Below, piece by piece: positions 8,134 to 15,638 of a DNA stretch of 64,000 nucleotides; the first letter of the stretch is position 1; each line of letters starts with the position of its first letter. Below the pieces are notes generated by a model. It worked only from the letters and a program-made list of their open reading frames with translations. It had not been told where the DNA came from and did no database searches. The DNA is from Alphaproteobacteria bacterium (GTDB lineage Bacteria > Pseudomonadota > Alphaproteobacteria > Sphingomonadales > Sphingomonadaceae). The translations under genes were made by a program, and so were the position numbers. The stretch is from positions 62,001 through 126,000 of the forward strand of contig JAFANP010000050.1 in the NCBI GenBank assembly GCA_019232625.1, given 5' to 3'.

Positions 8134-8177
8134 GGGACACTCTGGTGACAGTCACGTGACTGTCACCAGAGTGTCCC
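8134..8177. repeat. perfect 44-bp palindrome, copy B
   Basis: Base-for-base identical to the palindrome at 6597-6640. It lies 15 bases beyond the long inverted repeat and 22 bases from the end of the minus-strand SDR gene, so it is 3' to both convergent genes. The two copies are about 1.5 kb apart and enclose cfa. Confidence 0.95.
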
Positions 8178-8199
8178 TCCCTCCCTGCACGGAAGACGG

Positions 8200-8910
8200 C
8201 TATCCGACCTCCAGCCGGTGCCCGGTCTCGAAGCCGGCGCGCAGCAGCCCGACGATCGCCTCCGCCGCCGCTTCGGGCCGCTTCAGCCCCGCCGGGTCCT
8301 CCCCCGGATAGGCGCGCTCGCGCATCTTGGTCGCGGTTGCGCCGGGGTCGACGATCGCCACCTTGAGCGGCGCGAGGTTCTTCACCTCCTCCCCATAAGC
8401 GAGGACGAGCGTCTCCAGCGCCGCCTTGGACGCGCCATAGGCGCCCCAATAAGCGCGCGGCCGCCGCCCGACGCTGGAGGTGAGGGCGATCAGCCTGCCC
8501 TGGTCGCTCCTCCTGAGGAGCGGGTCGAAGCCGGCGATCAGCGCCTGGTTGGCGAGCAGGTTGAGCGTCAGCAGGCGGTTGAACTCCTGCCCGTCGACAT
8601 TGGCGACGGGGGTCAGCGCGCCGAGCATGGCCGCGTTGAGGACGAGGAGGTCGAGCGCCTGCCAGCGCTCCGCAACCGCCGCCGCCAGCCGGGCGATGCT
8701 GTCCTTCTCGATGAGGTCGAGCGGGGCGATGGTGGCGCTTCCGCCGGCGGCGTGGATCCGCTCCTCCACCGCCTCGAGGCCGGCGGCGGTGCGGGCGGTG
8801 AGAACGACATGCGCCCCCGCCCCCGCCAGCGCCTCGGCCGTCGCCGCGCCGATGCCGCGGCTCGCGCCGGTGACCAGCGCCAGGCGGCCCGAGAGAAAAG
8901 CGTCGTTCAT
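8200..8910 (-). CDS. short-chain dehydrogenase/reductase (SDR) family oxidoreductase
   Basis: A 236-residue classical SDR. It has the NAD(P)-binding motif TGASRGIG near residue 14, an NAAM variant of the NNAG motif, and the catalytic Ser-Tyr-Lys: 'LTSSVGRRPRAYWGAYGASK'. The Arg-containing cofactor region (LTARTAAGLEAVEE) suggests NADP(H), which is inference. The substrate is unknown. Expressed on the minus strand, downstream of purF with 123 bases between them that carry a dispersed repeat; an independent promoter is possible. Its 3' end faces cfa across two palindromic elements. Confidence 0.85.
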   Translation of the reverse strand: MNDAFLSGRLALVTGASRGIGAATAEALAGAGAHVVLTARTAAGLEAVEERIHAAGGSATIAPLDLIEKDSIARLAAAVAERWQALDLLVLNAAMLGALTPVANVDGQEFNRLLTLNLLANQALIAGFDPLLRRSDQGRLIALTSSVGRRPRAYWGAYGASKAALETLVLAYGEEVKNLAPLKVAIVDPGATATKMRERAYPGEDPAGLKRPEAAAEAIVGLLRAGFETGHRLEVG

Positions 8911-8934
8911 GCCGGGCCCTTAGGAGGAAGGAGA

Positions 8935-9018
8935 GGGCTTCGACAAGCTCCGCCCGAAAGGCGCGGGAAGGTTCCGGTCGTGCCTCACCCTCCGTTCGGG
9001 CCGAGCCTGTCGAAGCCC
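8935..9018. repeat. dispersed inverted repeat, copy 2 ('TTCGACAAGCTC' family)
   Basis: The left arm is GGGCTTCGACAAGCTCCGCC and the right arm is CGTTCGGGCCGAGCCTGTCG followed by AAGCCC, separated by about 30 unpaired bases. It occupies most of the 123-base gap between the purF stop and the SDR start codon. Related copies are at 5453-5535 and 34457-34520. Confidence 0.75.
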
Positions 9019-9033
9019 GATCCCTTCCGCCCG

Positions 9034-10497
9034 CTAGCCGTAGCGCTCGGCGAGGAGGGTGAAGTGGTCGGGCGCCTCGCTGTCTTCCTGGTCGGTGAGG
9101 CGGGTGGGGTAGGCGCCGGTGAAGCAGGCGTCGCAATATTGCGGACGCGCCTCCTCGCGCTCCGCCTCGCCCAGCGCGCGGTAGAGGCCGTCGATCGACA
9201 GGAAGACGAGGCTGTCGGCGCCGATATGGGCGTTCATCTGCGCCACGTCCATCCGCGCCGCGAGCAGCTTGGCGCGCTCGGGCGTGTCGACGCCGTAGAA
9301 GCAGCTGTGCCGGGTCGGAGGCGAGGCGATGCGCATGTGGACCTCGCGCGCCCCCGCCTCGCGCAGCATCTGGACGATCTTGAGGCTGGTCGTGCCGCGG
9401 ACGATCGAATCGTCGATGAGGACGAGCCTCTTGCCCTCGATCAGCGCGGCATTGGCGTTGTGCTTGAGCTTGACTCCGAGGTGGCGGACCGAGTCGCTCG
9501 GCTGGATGAAGGTTCGGCCGACATAATGGGAGCGGATGATGCCGAGCTCGAAGGGTATGCCGCTCTCCTGGGCGTAGCCGATCGCCGCCGGCACTCCGGA
9601 ATCGGGGACCGGCACGACGAAGTCGGCCTCCACCCCGTTCTCGCGCGCCAGCTCGGCGCCGATCGCCTTGCGCACCGAATAGACCGAGGCGCCGTCGAGG
9701 ACGCTGTCGGGCCGCGAGAAATAGATATGCTCGAAGATGCAGGGCCGCGGCTGCACCTCGCGGAACGGCCGGTGGGACTGCACCCCGCCTTCGGAGACGA
9801 TGACGATCTCGCCCGGCTGCACGGTGCGCACGTAGGTCGCCCCGACCACGTCGAGCGCGACCGTCTCGGACGCGAAGATGTAGGCGTCGCCGAGCCGGCC
9901 CATGACCAGCGGCCGGATTCCGAGCGGGTCGCGGCAGGCGATCATCCCCTCGCTGGTCAGGCAGACCAGGCTGTAGGCGCCCTCGACCTGCTTCAGGGCG
10001 TCGATGAAGCGGTCGAGCAGGGTCTTGTAGGCCGAGGTGGCGACGAGGTGGATGATCACCTCGGTGTCGCTGGTCGACTGGAAGATCGAGCCGCGGCGGT
10101 TGAGCTCGCGCCTCAGCTTCAGCGCGTTCGAGATGTTGCCGTTGTGGGCGACCGCGAAGCCGCCCGAGGAGAGCTCGGCGAAGAGCGGCTGGACGTTGCG
10201 CAGCGCCGTCTCGCCGGTGGTCGAATAGCGGACGTGGCCGATCGCCGCGGTGCCGGCGAGGCGGCGGATGACGTCGTCCTTGTCGAAATTGCCGGCGACG
10301 TGGCCCATCGCCCGGTGGGAATGGAAGAGCCGCCCGTCCCAGCTAGTGATGCCGGCCGCCTCCTGGCCGCGATGCTGGAGGGCGTGGAGGCCGAGCGCGA
10401 CCACCGCCGAGGCGGTGTCGGCGGCCCAGATGCCGAACACGCCGCACTCCTCGCGCAATTTGTCGTCGTCGAAGGGATGGGTGGTCAGCATGTTCAA
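9034..10497 (-). CDS. purF: amidophosphoribosyltransferase PurF
   Basis: The first committed enzyme of purine synthesis: it transfers glutamine amide nitrogen to PRPP to form phosphoribosylamine. 487 residues. A 17-residue propeptide precedes the catalytic Cys18 (EECGVFGIWA), so processing is expected, as in the Bacillus type. The glutaminase domain is followed by a phosphoribosyltransferase domain with LVLIDDSIVRGTTS. Cysteines in RPCIFEHIYF, RHSCFYGVD and CDACFTGAYPT correspond to the four ligands of the structural 4Fe-4S cluster of Bacillus-type PurF, suggesting oxygen-sensitive stability. Transcribed on the minus strand with the SDR downstream. Confidence 0.96.
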   Translation of the reverse strand: MNMLTTHPFDDDKLREECGVFGIWAADTASAVVALGLHALQHRGQEAAGITSWDGRLFHSHRAMGHVAGNFDKDDVIRRLAGTAAIGHVRYSTTGETALRNVQPLFAELSSGGFAVAHNGNISNALKLRRELNRRGSIFQSTSDTEVIIHLVATSAYKTLLDRFIDALKQVEGAYSLVCLTSEGMIACRDPLGIRPLVMGRLGDAYIFASETVALDVVGATYVRTVQPGEIVIVSEGGVQSHRPFREVQPRPCIFEHIYFSRPDSVLDGASVYSVRKAIGAELARENGVEADFVVPVPDSGVPAAIGYAQESGIPFELGIIRSHYVGRTFIQPSDSVRHLGVKLKHNANAALIEGKRLVLIDDSIVRGTTSLKIVQMLREAGAREVHMRIASPPTRHSCFYGVDTPERAKLLAARMDVAQMNAHIGADSLVFLSIDGLYRALGEAEREEARPQYCDACFTGAYPTRLTDQEDSEAPDHFTLLAERYG

Positions 10498-10744
10498 AAG
10501 CAGCCCCTCGCGCCTAGAGCCTGATCGTCTGAGGCCGGAGCGCGCCGCGCCTCGGCCGGTGGCGTGAATCAGGCGCTCGACTCATATGGGTCCAGGCCGT
10601 TTCCCCGCCGTCCATATAGGATGCGCGCCGCGGCTTGTCGCCCCGCGCGCGGCCTATTCGACGCGGATTATGGAACGCCTCGGCTCATCGCGCGGTTTGC
10701 CTGAACCGCCGCCGGGTGGCATGCCGGTGCGGGTGGAGAGCCTG

Positions 10745-11269
10745 ATGCGCAAGTCGCTGGTCGCCCTGATGCTCGTCGCCGGCTGCGGCGGCGCCCAGCC
10801 GGCGGCGAACCGGTCGGCGGCGGCCCCCCAAGGGGCGCCGGCGGGCGCTGCGCCCGGCGCCGCCCCGGCCGCTTCGTCCGCCGGCGACGGCCCCGCCTCG
10901 CTCACCGGCCTGTGGGAAGGCGGGCGCGCCGACCGCCCGGACCAGCTCTGCCTCATCGAGAAGGGCGGCAAGACCCAGTTCGGAATCGTCACCTGGGGGG
11001 CGAATCTCGACAGCTGCTCGGGCGCCGGCCTGGCCGAGCGGGACGGCGGCCGGGTGACATTGCGCATGACCGGCGATTCCGCCTGCACGATCGAGGCGGA
11101 GGCGGCGGACGGCCGCATCGTCCTTCGCCGCGCCGACGGCCCCGGCTGCCGGGATTATTATTGCGGCCACGGCGCCCGCTTCGACGGCGCCGCTTTCTCC
11201 CGCAAGGGCGCGGGCGAGGCGGCCGCGCGCAAGGCCACCGACATCGCCGGGGACCCGCTCTGCGGCTGA
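10745..11269 (+). CDS. putative lipoprotein, unknown function
   Basis: A 174-residue protein with a lipoprotein signal ([16 protein letters not shown], lipobox LVAGC, Cys14), then a 40-residue Ala/Pro/Gly-rich linker and a compact C-terminal domain opening with '[20 protein letters not shown]'. The C-terminal domain contains several Cys ([24 protein letters not shown]) that may pair in the periplasm. GGAGAG precedes the ATG. In-frame codons further upstream are possible starts but would put the lipobox mid-protein. No family recognised; the beta-rich C-terminus suggests a small binding or protective domain (inference). Confidence 0.7.
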   Translation: MRKSLVALMLVAGCGGAQPAANRSAAAPQGAPAGAAPGAAPAASSAGDGPASLTGLWEGGRADRPDQLCLIEKGGKTQFGIVTWGANLDSCSGAGLAERDGGRVTLRMTGDSACTIEAEAADGRIVLRRADGPGCRDYYCGHGARFDGAAFSRKGAGEAAARKATDIAGDPLCG

Positions 11270-11279
11270 GCCGATTGAC

Positions 11280-11297
11280 GTTGACGTGAACGTAAAC
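11280..11297. promoter_or_regulatory. probable MerR-family operator dyad
   Basis: GTTGACGT, two bases, ACGTAAAC: an 8-2-8 dyad with one mismatch between halves, 12 bases before the ATG of the merR gene. It resembles, from memory, operators of MerR-type regulators of acyl-CoA catabolism in proteobacteria (LiuR-like). Position and symmetry suggest autoregulation. Confidence 0.5.
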
Positions 11298-11309
11298 TAC
11301 GGCCCGGAC

Positions 11310-11732
11310 ATGCCCCAGACCGCGCTCCATTCCGATTTCGACACCCCCGAATCCAGCGGCAAGCGCTACGCGATCAGCGACCTGTGCGAGGAGTTCGGCG
11401 TGACCCCGCGGGCGTTGCGCTTCTACGAGGACGAGGGGCTGATCTCGCCGGAGCGGCAGGGGCTGGCCCGCATCTATTCCTGGCGCGACCGCGCCCGCCT
11501 GGCCTGGATCCTGCGCGGCAAGCGGGTCGGCTTCAGCCTCGCCGAGATCGGCGAAATGATCGACCTCTACGATCTGGGCGACGGCCGCGCCTCGCAGCGC
11601 CGGGTGACGCTGGAGAAGTGCCGCGGCCGCGTCGAGCTGCTTCGGAAGCAGCGGCTCGACATCGACGCCACCATCGCCGAGCTCGAGCGGTTCATCGACA
11701 TGGTCGAAGCCGCGGAGGCGGGAGGGCCGTAG
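11310..11732 (+). CDS. MerR-family transcriptional regulator of acyl-CoA metabolism
   Basis: A 140-residue MerR-type regulator. The winged helix-turn-helix is at about residues 17-85: [20 protein letters not shown], then [12 protein letters not shown] and the wing [22 protein letters not shown]-terminal coiled coil ([20 protein letters not shown]) should form the dimer. There is no Cys-rich metal site, so a metabolite effector such as an acyl-CoA is more likely than a metal (inference). A GTG at 11286 is an in-frame alternative start, but it would place the operator inside the coding region. It sits 59 bases upstream of a long acyl-CoA dehydrogenase gene and probably controls it. Confidence 0.85.
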   Translation: MPQTALHSDFDTPESSGKRYAISDLCEEFGVTPRALRFYEDEGLISPERQGLARIYSWRDRARLAWILRGKRVGFSLAEIGEMIDLYDLGDGRASQRRVTLEKCRGRVELLRKQRLDIDATIAELERFIDMVEAAEAGGP

Positions 11733-11791
11733 GAGGCCCGCGTCAGTTGAACGAGAACGGGACGTTTCTCATCGCACCGGAGAGAAGTTAA

Positions 11792-13627
11792 ATGCCCAGC
11801 TACACCGCCCCCGTCCGCGAGACCCGCTTCGTCCTCGACGACGTGCTCGGGCTCGAGCGCTATTCCAACCTTCCCGGCTTCGAGAACGCGACGCCCGACA
11901 TGGTCGAGGCGATCCTGACGGAGGGCGGCCGCTTCGCCTCGGAAGTGCTTGCGCCCTTGAACCGCATCGGCGACGAGCATGGCTGCGTCCGCCACGACGA
12001 CGGCTCGGTCTCGACTCCGCCGGGCTTCAAGGCGGCCTGGGACCAGTTCACCGCCGGCGGCTGGACCACCCTTTCCGCGCCGGAGGAATATGGCGGCCAG
12101 GGCCTGCCGCAGGTCGTCGCCACGGCGATCAGCGAATATCTGCTCTCCGCCAACCAGGCGTTCGAAATGTATCACGGCCTCACCGCCGGCGCGATCGCCT
12201 CGATCCTGGTCAAGGGCTCGGACGACCAGAAGCGGACCTATCTCCCCAACATGGTCTCGGGCCGCTGGACCGGCACGATGAACCTCACCGAGCCGCATTG
12301 CGGCACCGATCTAGGCCTCCTCAAGACCAAGGCGGAGCCGCAGCCGGACGGCAGCTACCGCCTTACCGGCACCAAGATCTTCATCTCCTCGGGCGAGCAC
12401 GACCTTGCCGAGAACATCATCCACCTCGTCCTCGCCAAGATCGCCGGCGCGCCGGACAACGTCAAAGGCATCTCCCTGTTCATCGTCCCCAAGTTCCTGG
12501 TGAACGAGGACGGGAGCCTCGGCGCGCGCAACGGCGTCCAATGCGGCTCGATCGAGGAGAAGATGGGCATACACGGCAATTCCACCTGCCTGCTCAACTA
12601 TGACGACGCGGTCGGCTACCTCGTCGGCGAGCCGGAGAAGGGCCTCGCGGCGATGTTCATCATGATGAACGCGGCGCGTCTCGGCGTCGGCCTGCAGGGC
12701 CTCGCCCAGGGCGAGGTCGCCTACCAGAACGCCGTCGCCTATGCGCGCGACCGCCGCCAGGGCCGAGCCCTCGTGCCCGGCCAGCGAGAGGAGGGCGCCA
12801 AGGCCGATCCGATCATCGTCCACCCGGACGTGCGCCGCATGCTGATGGAGATGAAGGCGTTCAACGAGGCCGCCCGCGCCCTCGTCCTTTGGGGCGCGCT
12901 CCAGGTCGACGTCTCGCGCCGCGCCCAGACCGAGGAGGAGCGCGAGGCCGCCTCCGACCTGCTCGGCCTGCTCACCCCGGTGATCAAGGGCTATCTCACC
13001 GACCAGGGCTTCAAGGCCGCGGTCGACGCCCAGCAGGTCTATGGCGGCCACGGCTATATCCGCGAATGGGGCATGGAGCAGTTCGTGCGCGACGCGCGCA
13101 TCGCCCAGATCTACGAGGGCACCAACGGCATACAGGCGCTCGACCTCGTCGGCCGCAAGCTCGGCGCCAACGGCGGCCGCGCCATCCAGGCCTTCCTGAA
13201 ACTGCTCGCCGAGGAGACCTCGACTCCTCCCCGGAACGGGGAGGGGGACCAGGCGCAGCCTGGTGGAGGGGCCACTGACTCCGTCGCCGCCGTCTCGACC
13301 GCCCTCCAGAAAGGCACCGCCGATCTCCAGGCCGCGACGATGTGGCTGATGCAGAACGGCCTCGCCGACCCCAACAATGCCGGCGCCGCCGCCTATCCCT
13401 ACATGACCCTGCTCGGCACCGTCGCCCTCGGCCTCATGTGGCTGCGCATCGCCCGCGCCAGCACCGCCGCCTTGGCGAACGGCGCCGAGGACCGCGCCTT
13501 CCACGAAGCCAAGCTCGTCACCGCCCGCTTCTTCGCCGAAAGGGTGATGCCCGAGACGGGCGCGCTCCGCCGCAAGCTGGAAGCCGGCTCCGAAACCCTG
13601 ATGGCCCTCCCCGCGGAGGCGTTCTAG
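11792..13627 (+). CDS. acyl-CoA dehydrogenase with extended C-terminal domain
   Basis: A 611-residue FAD flavoprotein of the long acyl-CoA dehydrogenase type (N-terminal, middle and catalytic domains plus an acetyl-CoA-dehydrogenase-like C-terminal domain). It oxidises acyl-CoA to 2-enoyl-CoA in beta-oxidation. Visible motifs are [20 protein letters not shown] (flavin/substrate loop), [20 protein letters not shown] and the catalytic-base region [17 protein letters not shown]. Residues 478-494 ([16 protein letters not shown]) are translated from a dispersed DNA repeat and bring the protein above the roughly 595 residues otherwise expected. GGAGAGAAG precedes the ATG. Likely co-regulated with the upstream MerR protein. 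The chain-length preference cannot be read. Confidence 0.9.
   Translation: MPSYTAPVRETRFVLDDVLGLERYSNLPGFENATPDMVEAILTEGGRFASEVLAPLNRIGDEHGCVRHDDGSVSTPPGFKAAWDQFTAGGWTTLSAPEEYGGQGLPQVVATAISEYLLSANQAFEMYHGLTAGAIASILVKGSDDQKRTYLPNMVSGRWTGTMNLTEPHCGTDLGLLKTKAEPQPDGSYRLTGTKIFISSGEHDLAENIIHLVLAKIAGAPDNVKGISLFIVPKFLVNEDGSLGARNGVQCGSIEEKMGIHGNSTCLLNYDDAVGYLVGEPEKGLAAMFIMMNAARLGVGLQGLAQGEVAYQNAVAYARDRRQGRALVPGQREEGAKADPIIVHPDVRRMLMEMKAFNEAARALVLWGALQVDVSRRAQTEEEREAASDLLGLLTPVIKGYLTDQGFKAAVDAQQVYGGHGYIREWGMEQFVRDARIAQIYEGTNGIQALDLVGRKLGANGGRAIQAFLKLLAEETSTPPRNGEGDQAQPGGGATDSVAAVSTALQKGTADLQAATMWLMQNGLADPNNAGAAAYPYMTLLGTVALGLMWLRIARASTAALANGAEDRAFHEAKLVTARFFAERVMPETGALRRKLEAGSETLMALPAEAF
13224..13271. 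repeat. dispersed repeat inside the acyl-CoA dehydrogenase gene
   Basis: CTCCTCCCCGGAACGGGGAG followed by GGGGACCAGGCGCAGCCTGG and TGGAGGGG. The same module occurs between genes at 38701-38751. Here it lies in frame at the linker between the catalytic and C-terminal domains and encodes a Gly/Pro-rich loop. Its 48 bases keep the reading frame. Confidence 0.85.
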
Positions 13628-13750
13628 GCCGACAAGTCGGGAGAGGATTTCAGATCTTTCCAATAGATGAGTATCGCGTGATCACTGTTTCTGATAAGCG
13701 GTAGCCGTCTGGCGGACGCGCGCGAGCGCCCGCTTCAGGGGACTTACCCG

Positions 13751-14551
13751 ATGGCACTCCGACTGATCCTCACGAAGAGAGTTCGAAGTCCGCCGCCGAA
13801 GCGGACGTGGATCAATCGGTGGAAGGCATTTCTGGAATGGACCAATGCTCATAGTGATTCGAGTTGGGCATTTCGGGGCCTCGGTGATTCCACCTTTGAT
13901 CTCATTCCATCAGTTGGGCGACGAAGCGGGTATGACATAGTTCACGAGCGAGCCGTGCTGGAGTTGTTTAAGCGACGTATTCCCGAATTTTATCCTGCGG
14001 TCGGTTTAGAGGAACTCGACTTTTTGGCACTCGCTCAACATCATGGTGCCCCCACGAGAATGCTCGACTGGACAACAAACCCGCTCGTTGCCGCCTATTT
14101 TGCTGTAGCCTCATCTCCAGGGACGCGCGAGGCGAAGCTCGTTACAGCAAGTGGGCGGGCTTCTAGGACGAAGACAAGCGTAACACCTGCATCCACTCGT
14201 GTTGCAGCTAGAATTGTCGCCTGCCGTGTTCGATCAAACCGCAAACTCCTCGTTACAGACGATCCGTTTTCGATCACTGAGGTGAGTTTCTTTTGGCCCC
14301 GTGCCGTTACCAGCCGAATCACGACCCAGAGTGGCCTCTTCAGCGTTCACCCTGAGCCGGACACGGGCTGGAAAGAGCCACTGGCCGTAGCAAGCAACGT
14401 GTTTGATATACCCGGCGAGATGCGAGGTTTTTTCCAGAAGCGACTTTTCTACCTTGGCGTGCACAATCAAGTCCTCATGGGCGGACTGGATGGGGTTGGA
14501 AGTCGTCTCAGCTGGCAATATAGCCGGCGTACCGGTTTGGGAGTACTCTGA
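13751..14551 (+). CDS. FRG-domain protein
   Basis: A 266-residue protein with an FRG domain over roughly residues 20-125: the signature FRG is in SSWAFRGLGDSTFDLIPSVG, followed by LDFLALAQHHGAPTRMLDWT and NPLVAAYFAVAS. The domain's biochemical activity is not established; FRG proteins are often found alone in variable genome regions. The second half (130-266) has no recognised motif. Base composition is lower in GC than the neighbours (33 of 60 bases in line 13861-13920 against 40 of 60 at 13501-13560), which suggests acquisition. The stop overlaps the ATG of the next gene by one base, so the two form a coupled pair. No strong ribosome site is seen before ATG 13751. Confidence 0.85.
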   Translation: MALRLILTKRVRSPPPKRTWINRWKAFLEWTNAHSDSSWAFRGLGDSTFDLIPSVGRRSGYDIVHERAVLELFKRRIPEFYPAVGLEELDFLALAQHHGAPTRMLDWTTNPLVAAYFAVASSPGTREAKLVTASGRASRTKTSVTPASTRVAARIVACRVRSNRKLLVTDDPFSITEVSFFWPRAVTSRITTQSGLFSVHPEPDTGWKEPLAVASNVFDIPGEMRGFFQKRLFYLGVHNQVLMGGLDGVGSRLSWQYSRRTGLGVL

Positions 14552-14907
14552 TGGTGACGGCACGGTCTACGGAGACACTCGCTCCGATCCGGGACAAGCA
14601 GTTGGTCGACGCGATCCTCGATGCGGTTACCAGCTTGGCCGTCCAAGGATTCGTCACGGAGGCGGATGAGCTGTCTTCGAACACAGTGATTGAATCGGTC
14701 GAGATCAACCCGGAGACCATTTTTCCTGTGAGCACCGACCGGTTTGAGGCGGCGGGGACCATCCATGTAACCTTGAACTACGGGGGCAAGCGCGATGCCG
14801 TTTCGATCCCGGACTCGTATCCGGCAATAGTGCGGGGACATCACGACGGAAGCGCGAATGTCGACATCGATTCAGTAGAAGTGGACACCAGCTCTTTCTC
14901 CGAGTGA
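14551..14907 (+). CDS. 118-residue partner of the FRG protein, unknown function
   Basis: Starts on the base that ends the FRG gene (TGATG), so it is translationally coupled. The N-terminal half is helical (IRDKQLVDAILDAVTSLAVQ). The C-terminal half is beta-rich and acidic: STDRFEAAGTIHVTLNYGGK, then DSYPAIVRGHHDGSANVDID and a tail VEVDTSSFSE. The tail and the 'G.I.V.L.YG' strand vaguely recall a C-terminal domain I associate with conflict/defence loci, but this is a weak memory-based resemblance. It shares the reduced GC of its neighbour. A regulator, antitoxin or second component of a two-gene system are all possible. It ends five bases from the convergent metallopeptidase-like gene. Confidence 0.75.
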   Translation: MVTARSTETLAPIRDKQLVDAILDAVTSLAVQGFVTEADELSSNTVIESVEINPETIFPVSTDRFEAAGTIHVTLNYGGKRDAVSIPDSYPAIVRGHHDGSANVDIDSVEVDTSSFSE

Positions 14908-14912
14908 GTGGG

Positions 14913-15497
14913 TCACTCCCCTTCCCGCAGCCTCCTCAGCCTCTCCCGCCTCTCCTCCCGCGTCATCGCGAGGGCCCAGGTCCAGGCGGCGTCGTAGTTC
15001 GGGCCGATTCGGCGCTCGATGCTCACCATATGGTCGGCGAAGTCCCGGCCGTAGAGGTCGGTCCAGGAGTCGTAGAGGAACAGGTAGAGCAGGCGGTGGT
15101 CGTCGAGCCCGCCATGGTTCTCGAGGGTTAGGGCGAGGCGGTGGCCGAGCTCGTGGACCAGGGTGCCCTTCTTGTAGGCGGGCGAATAGCTCGCCCTCAG
15201 CCAGATCGTCCGGCCGTCATAGGATGTCATCGGCCGGACCTCCTCGACGATCACGTCGATCGGCTCGGGCGGGAAGGCGAGGCCGGTCTCGGCCTCCAGG
15301 GCGGCGGCGATCCGGGCGCCTTCCGACCGCCATAGCCGGCGATATTCGTCGGCCCCGGCGGCATATTGCGGAGCCCCCGGCTCGATCGTCACCGGCGGGG
15401 CGGCGGCGGCGAGGAGGACGAAGGAGAGGGCCGCCGGCCAGCGCGGGGCGATGGCGGGCGCCGGCCGGGGCCGGCCTTGCTCCTTGCCGAGGTTCAT
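14913..15497 (-). CDS. HExxH metallopeptidase-like exported protein
   Basis: About 194 residues. The N-terminal region has a hydrophobic segment (WPAALSFVLLAAAAPPV) that fits a signal peptide or anchor. The mature part contains HELGH (residues 115-119) in 'KKGTLVHELGHRLALTLENH', the zinc-binding/catalytic motif of zincin peptidases. Downstream residues (LYLFLYDSWTDLYGRDFAD) are candidates for the third ligand, but I cannot place one surely. The ATG at 15497 is chosen because residues above it are charged and not signal-like. It is monocistronic, minus strand, convergent with the FRG pair. Substrate unknown; it could be a non-peptidase zincin. Confidence 0.7.
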   Translation of the reverse strand: MNLGKEQGRPRPAPAIAPRWPAALSFVLLAAAAPPVTIEPGAPQYAAGADEYRRLWRSEGARIAAALEAETGLAFPPEPIDVIVEEVRPMTSYDGRTIWLRASYSPAYKKGTLVHELGHRLALTLENHGGLDDHRLLYLFLYDSWTDLYGRDFADHMVSIERRIGPNYDAAWTWALAMTREERRERLRRLREGE

Positions 15498-15638
15498 GTT
15501 ATGTTCCACGCTATGCCGCTGTCGATCCTGCCTTTGCGACCGGACGTCCCGCCTCAAGGACGCCGACTGGAATAAAGGATTTTCTTCCGCGAAGCGCGTG
15601 ACTTTCGTGACCTTCGCGAACTTTGCGAACCTTCGGCC

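Noticed and set aside
8218-10524. A 768-codon plus-strand frame across SDR and purF
   Set aside because: It spans two unmistakable minus-strand genes and their intergenic repeat, with no domain of its own.
10498-10744. Possible dyad GCCTGAT...ATCAGGC upstream of purF as a purine operator or riboswitch
   Set aside because: Arms are only seven bases about 45 bases apart, with no PurR-box or purine aptamer features.
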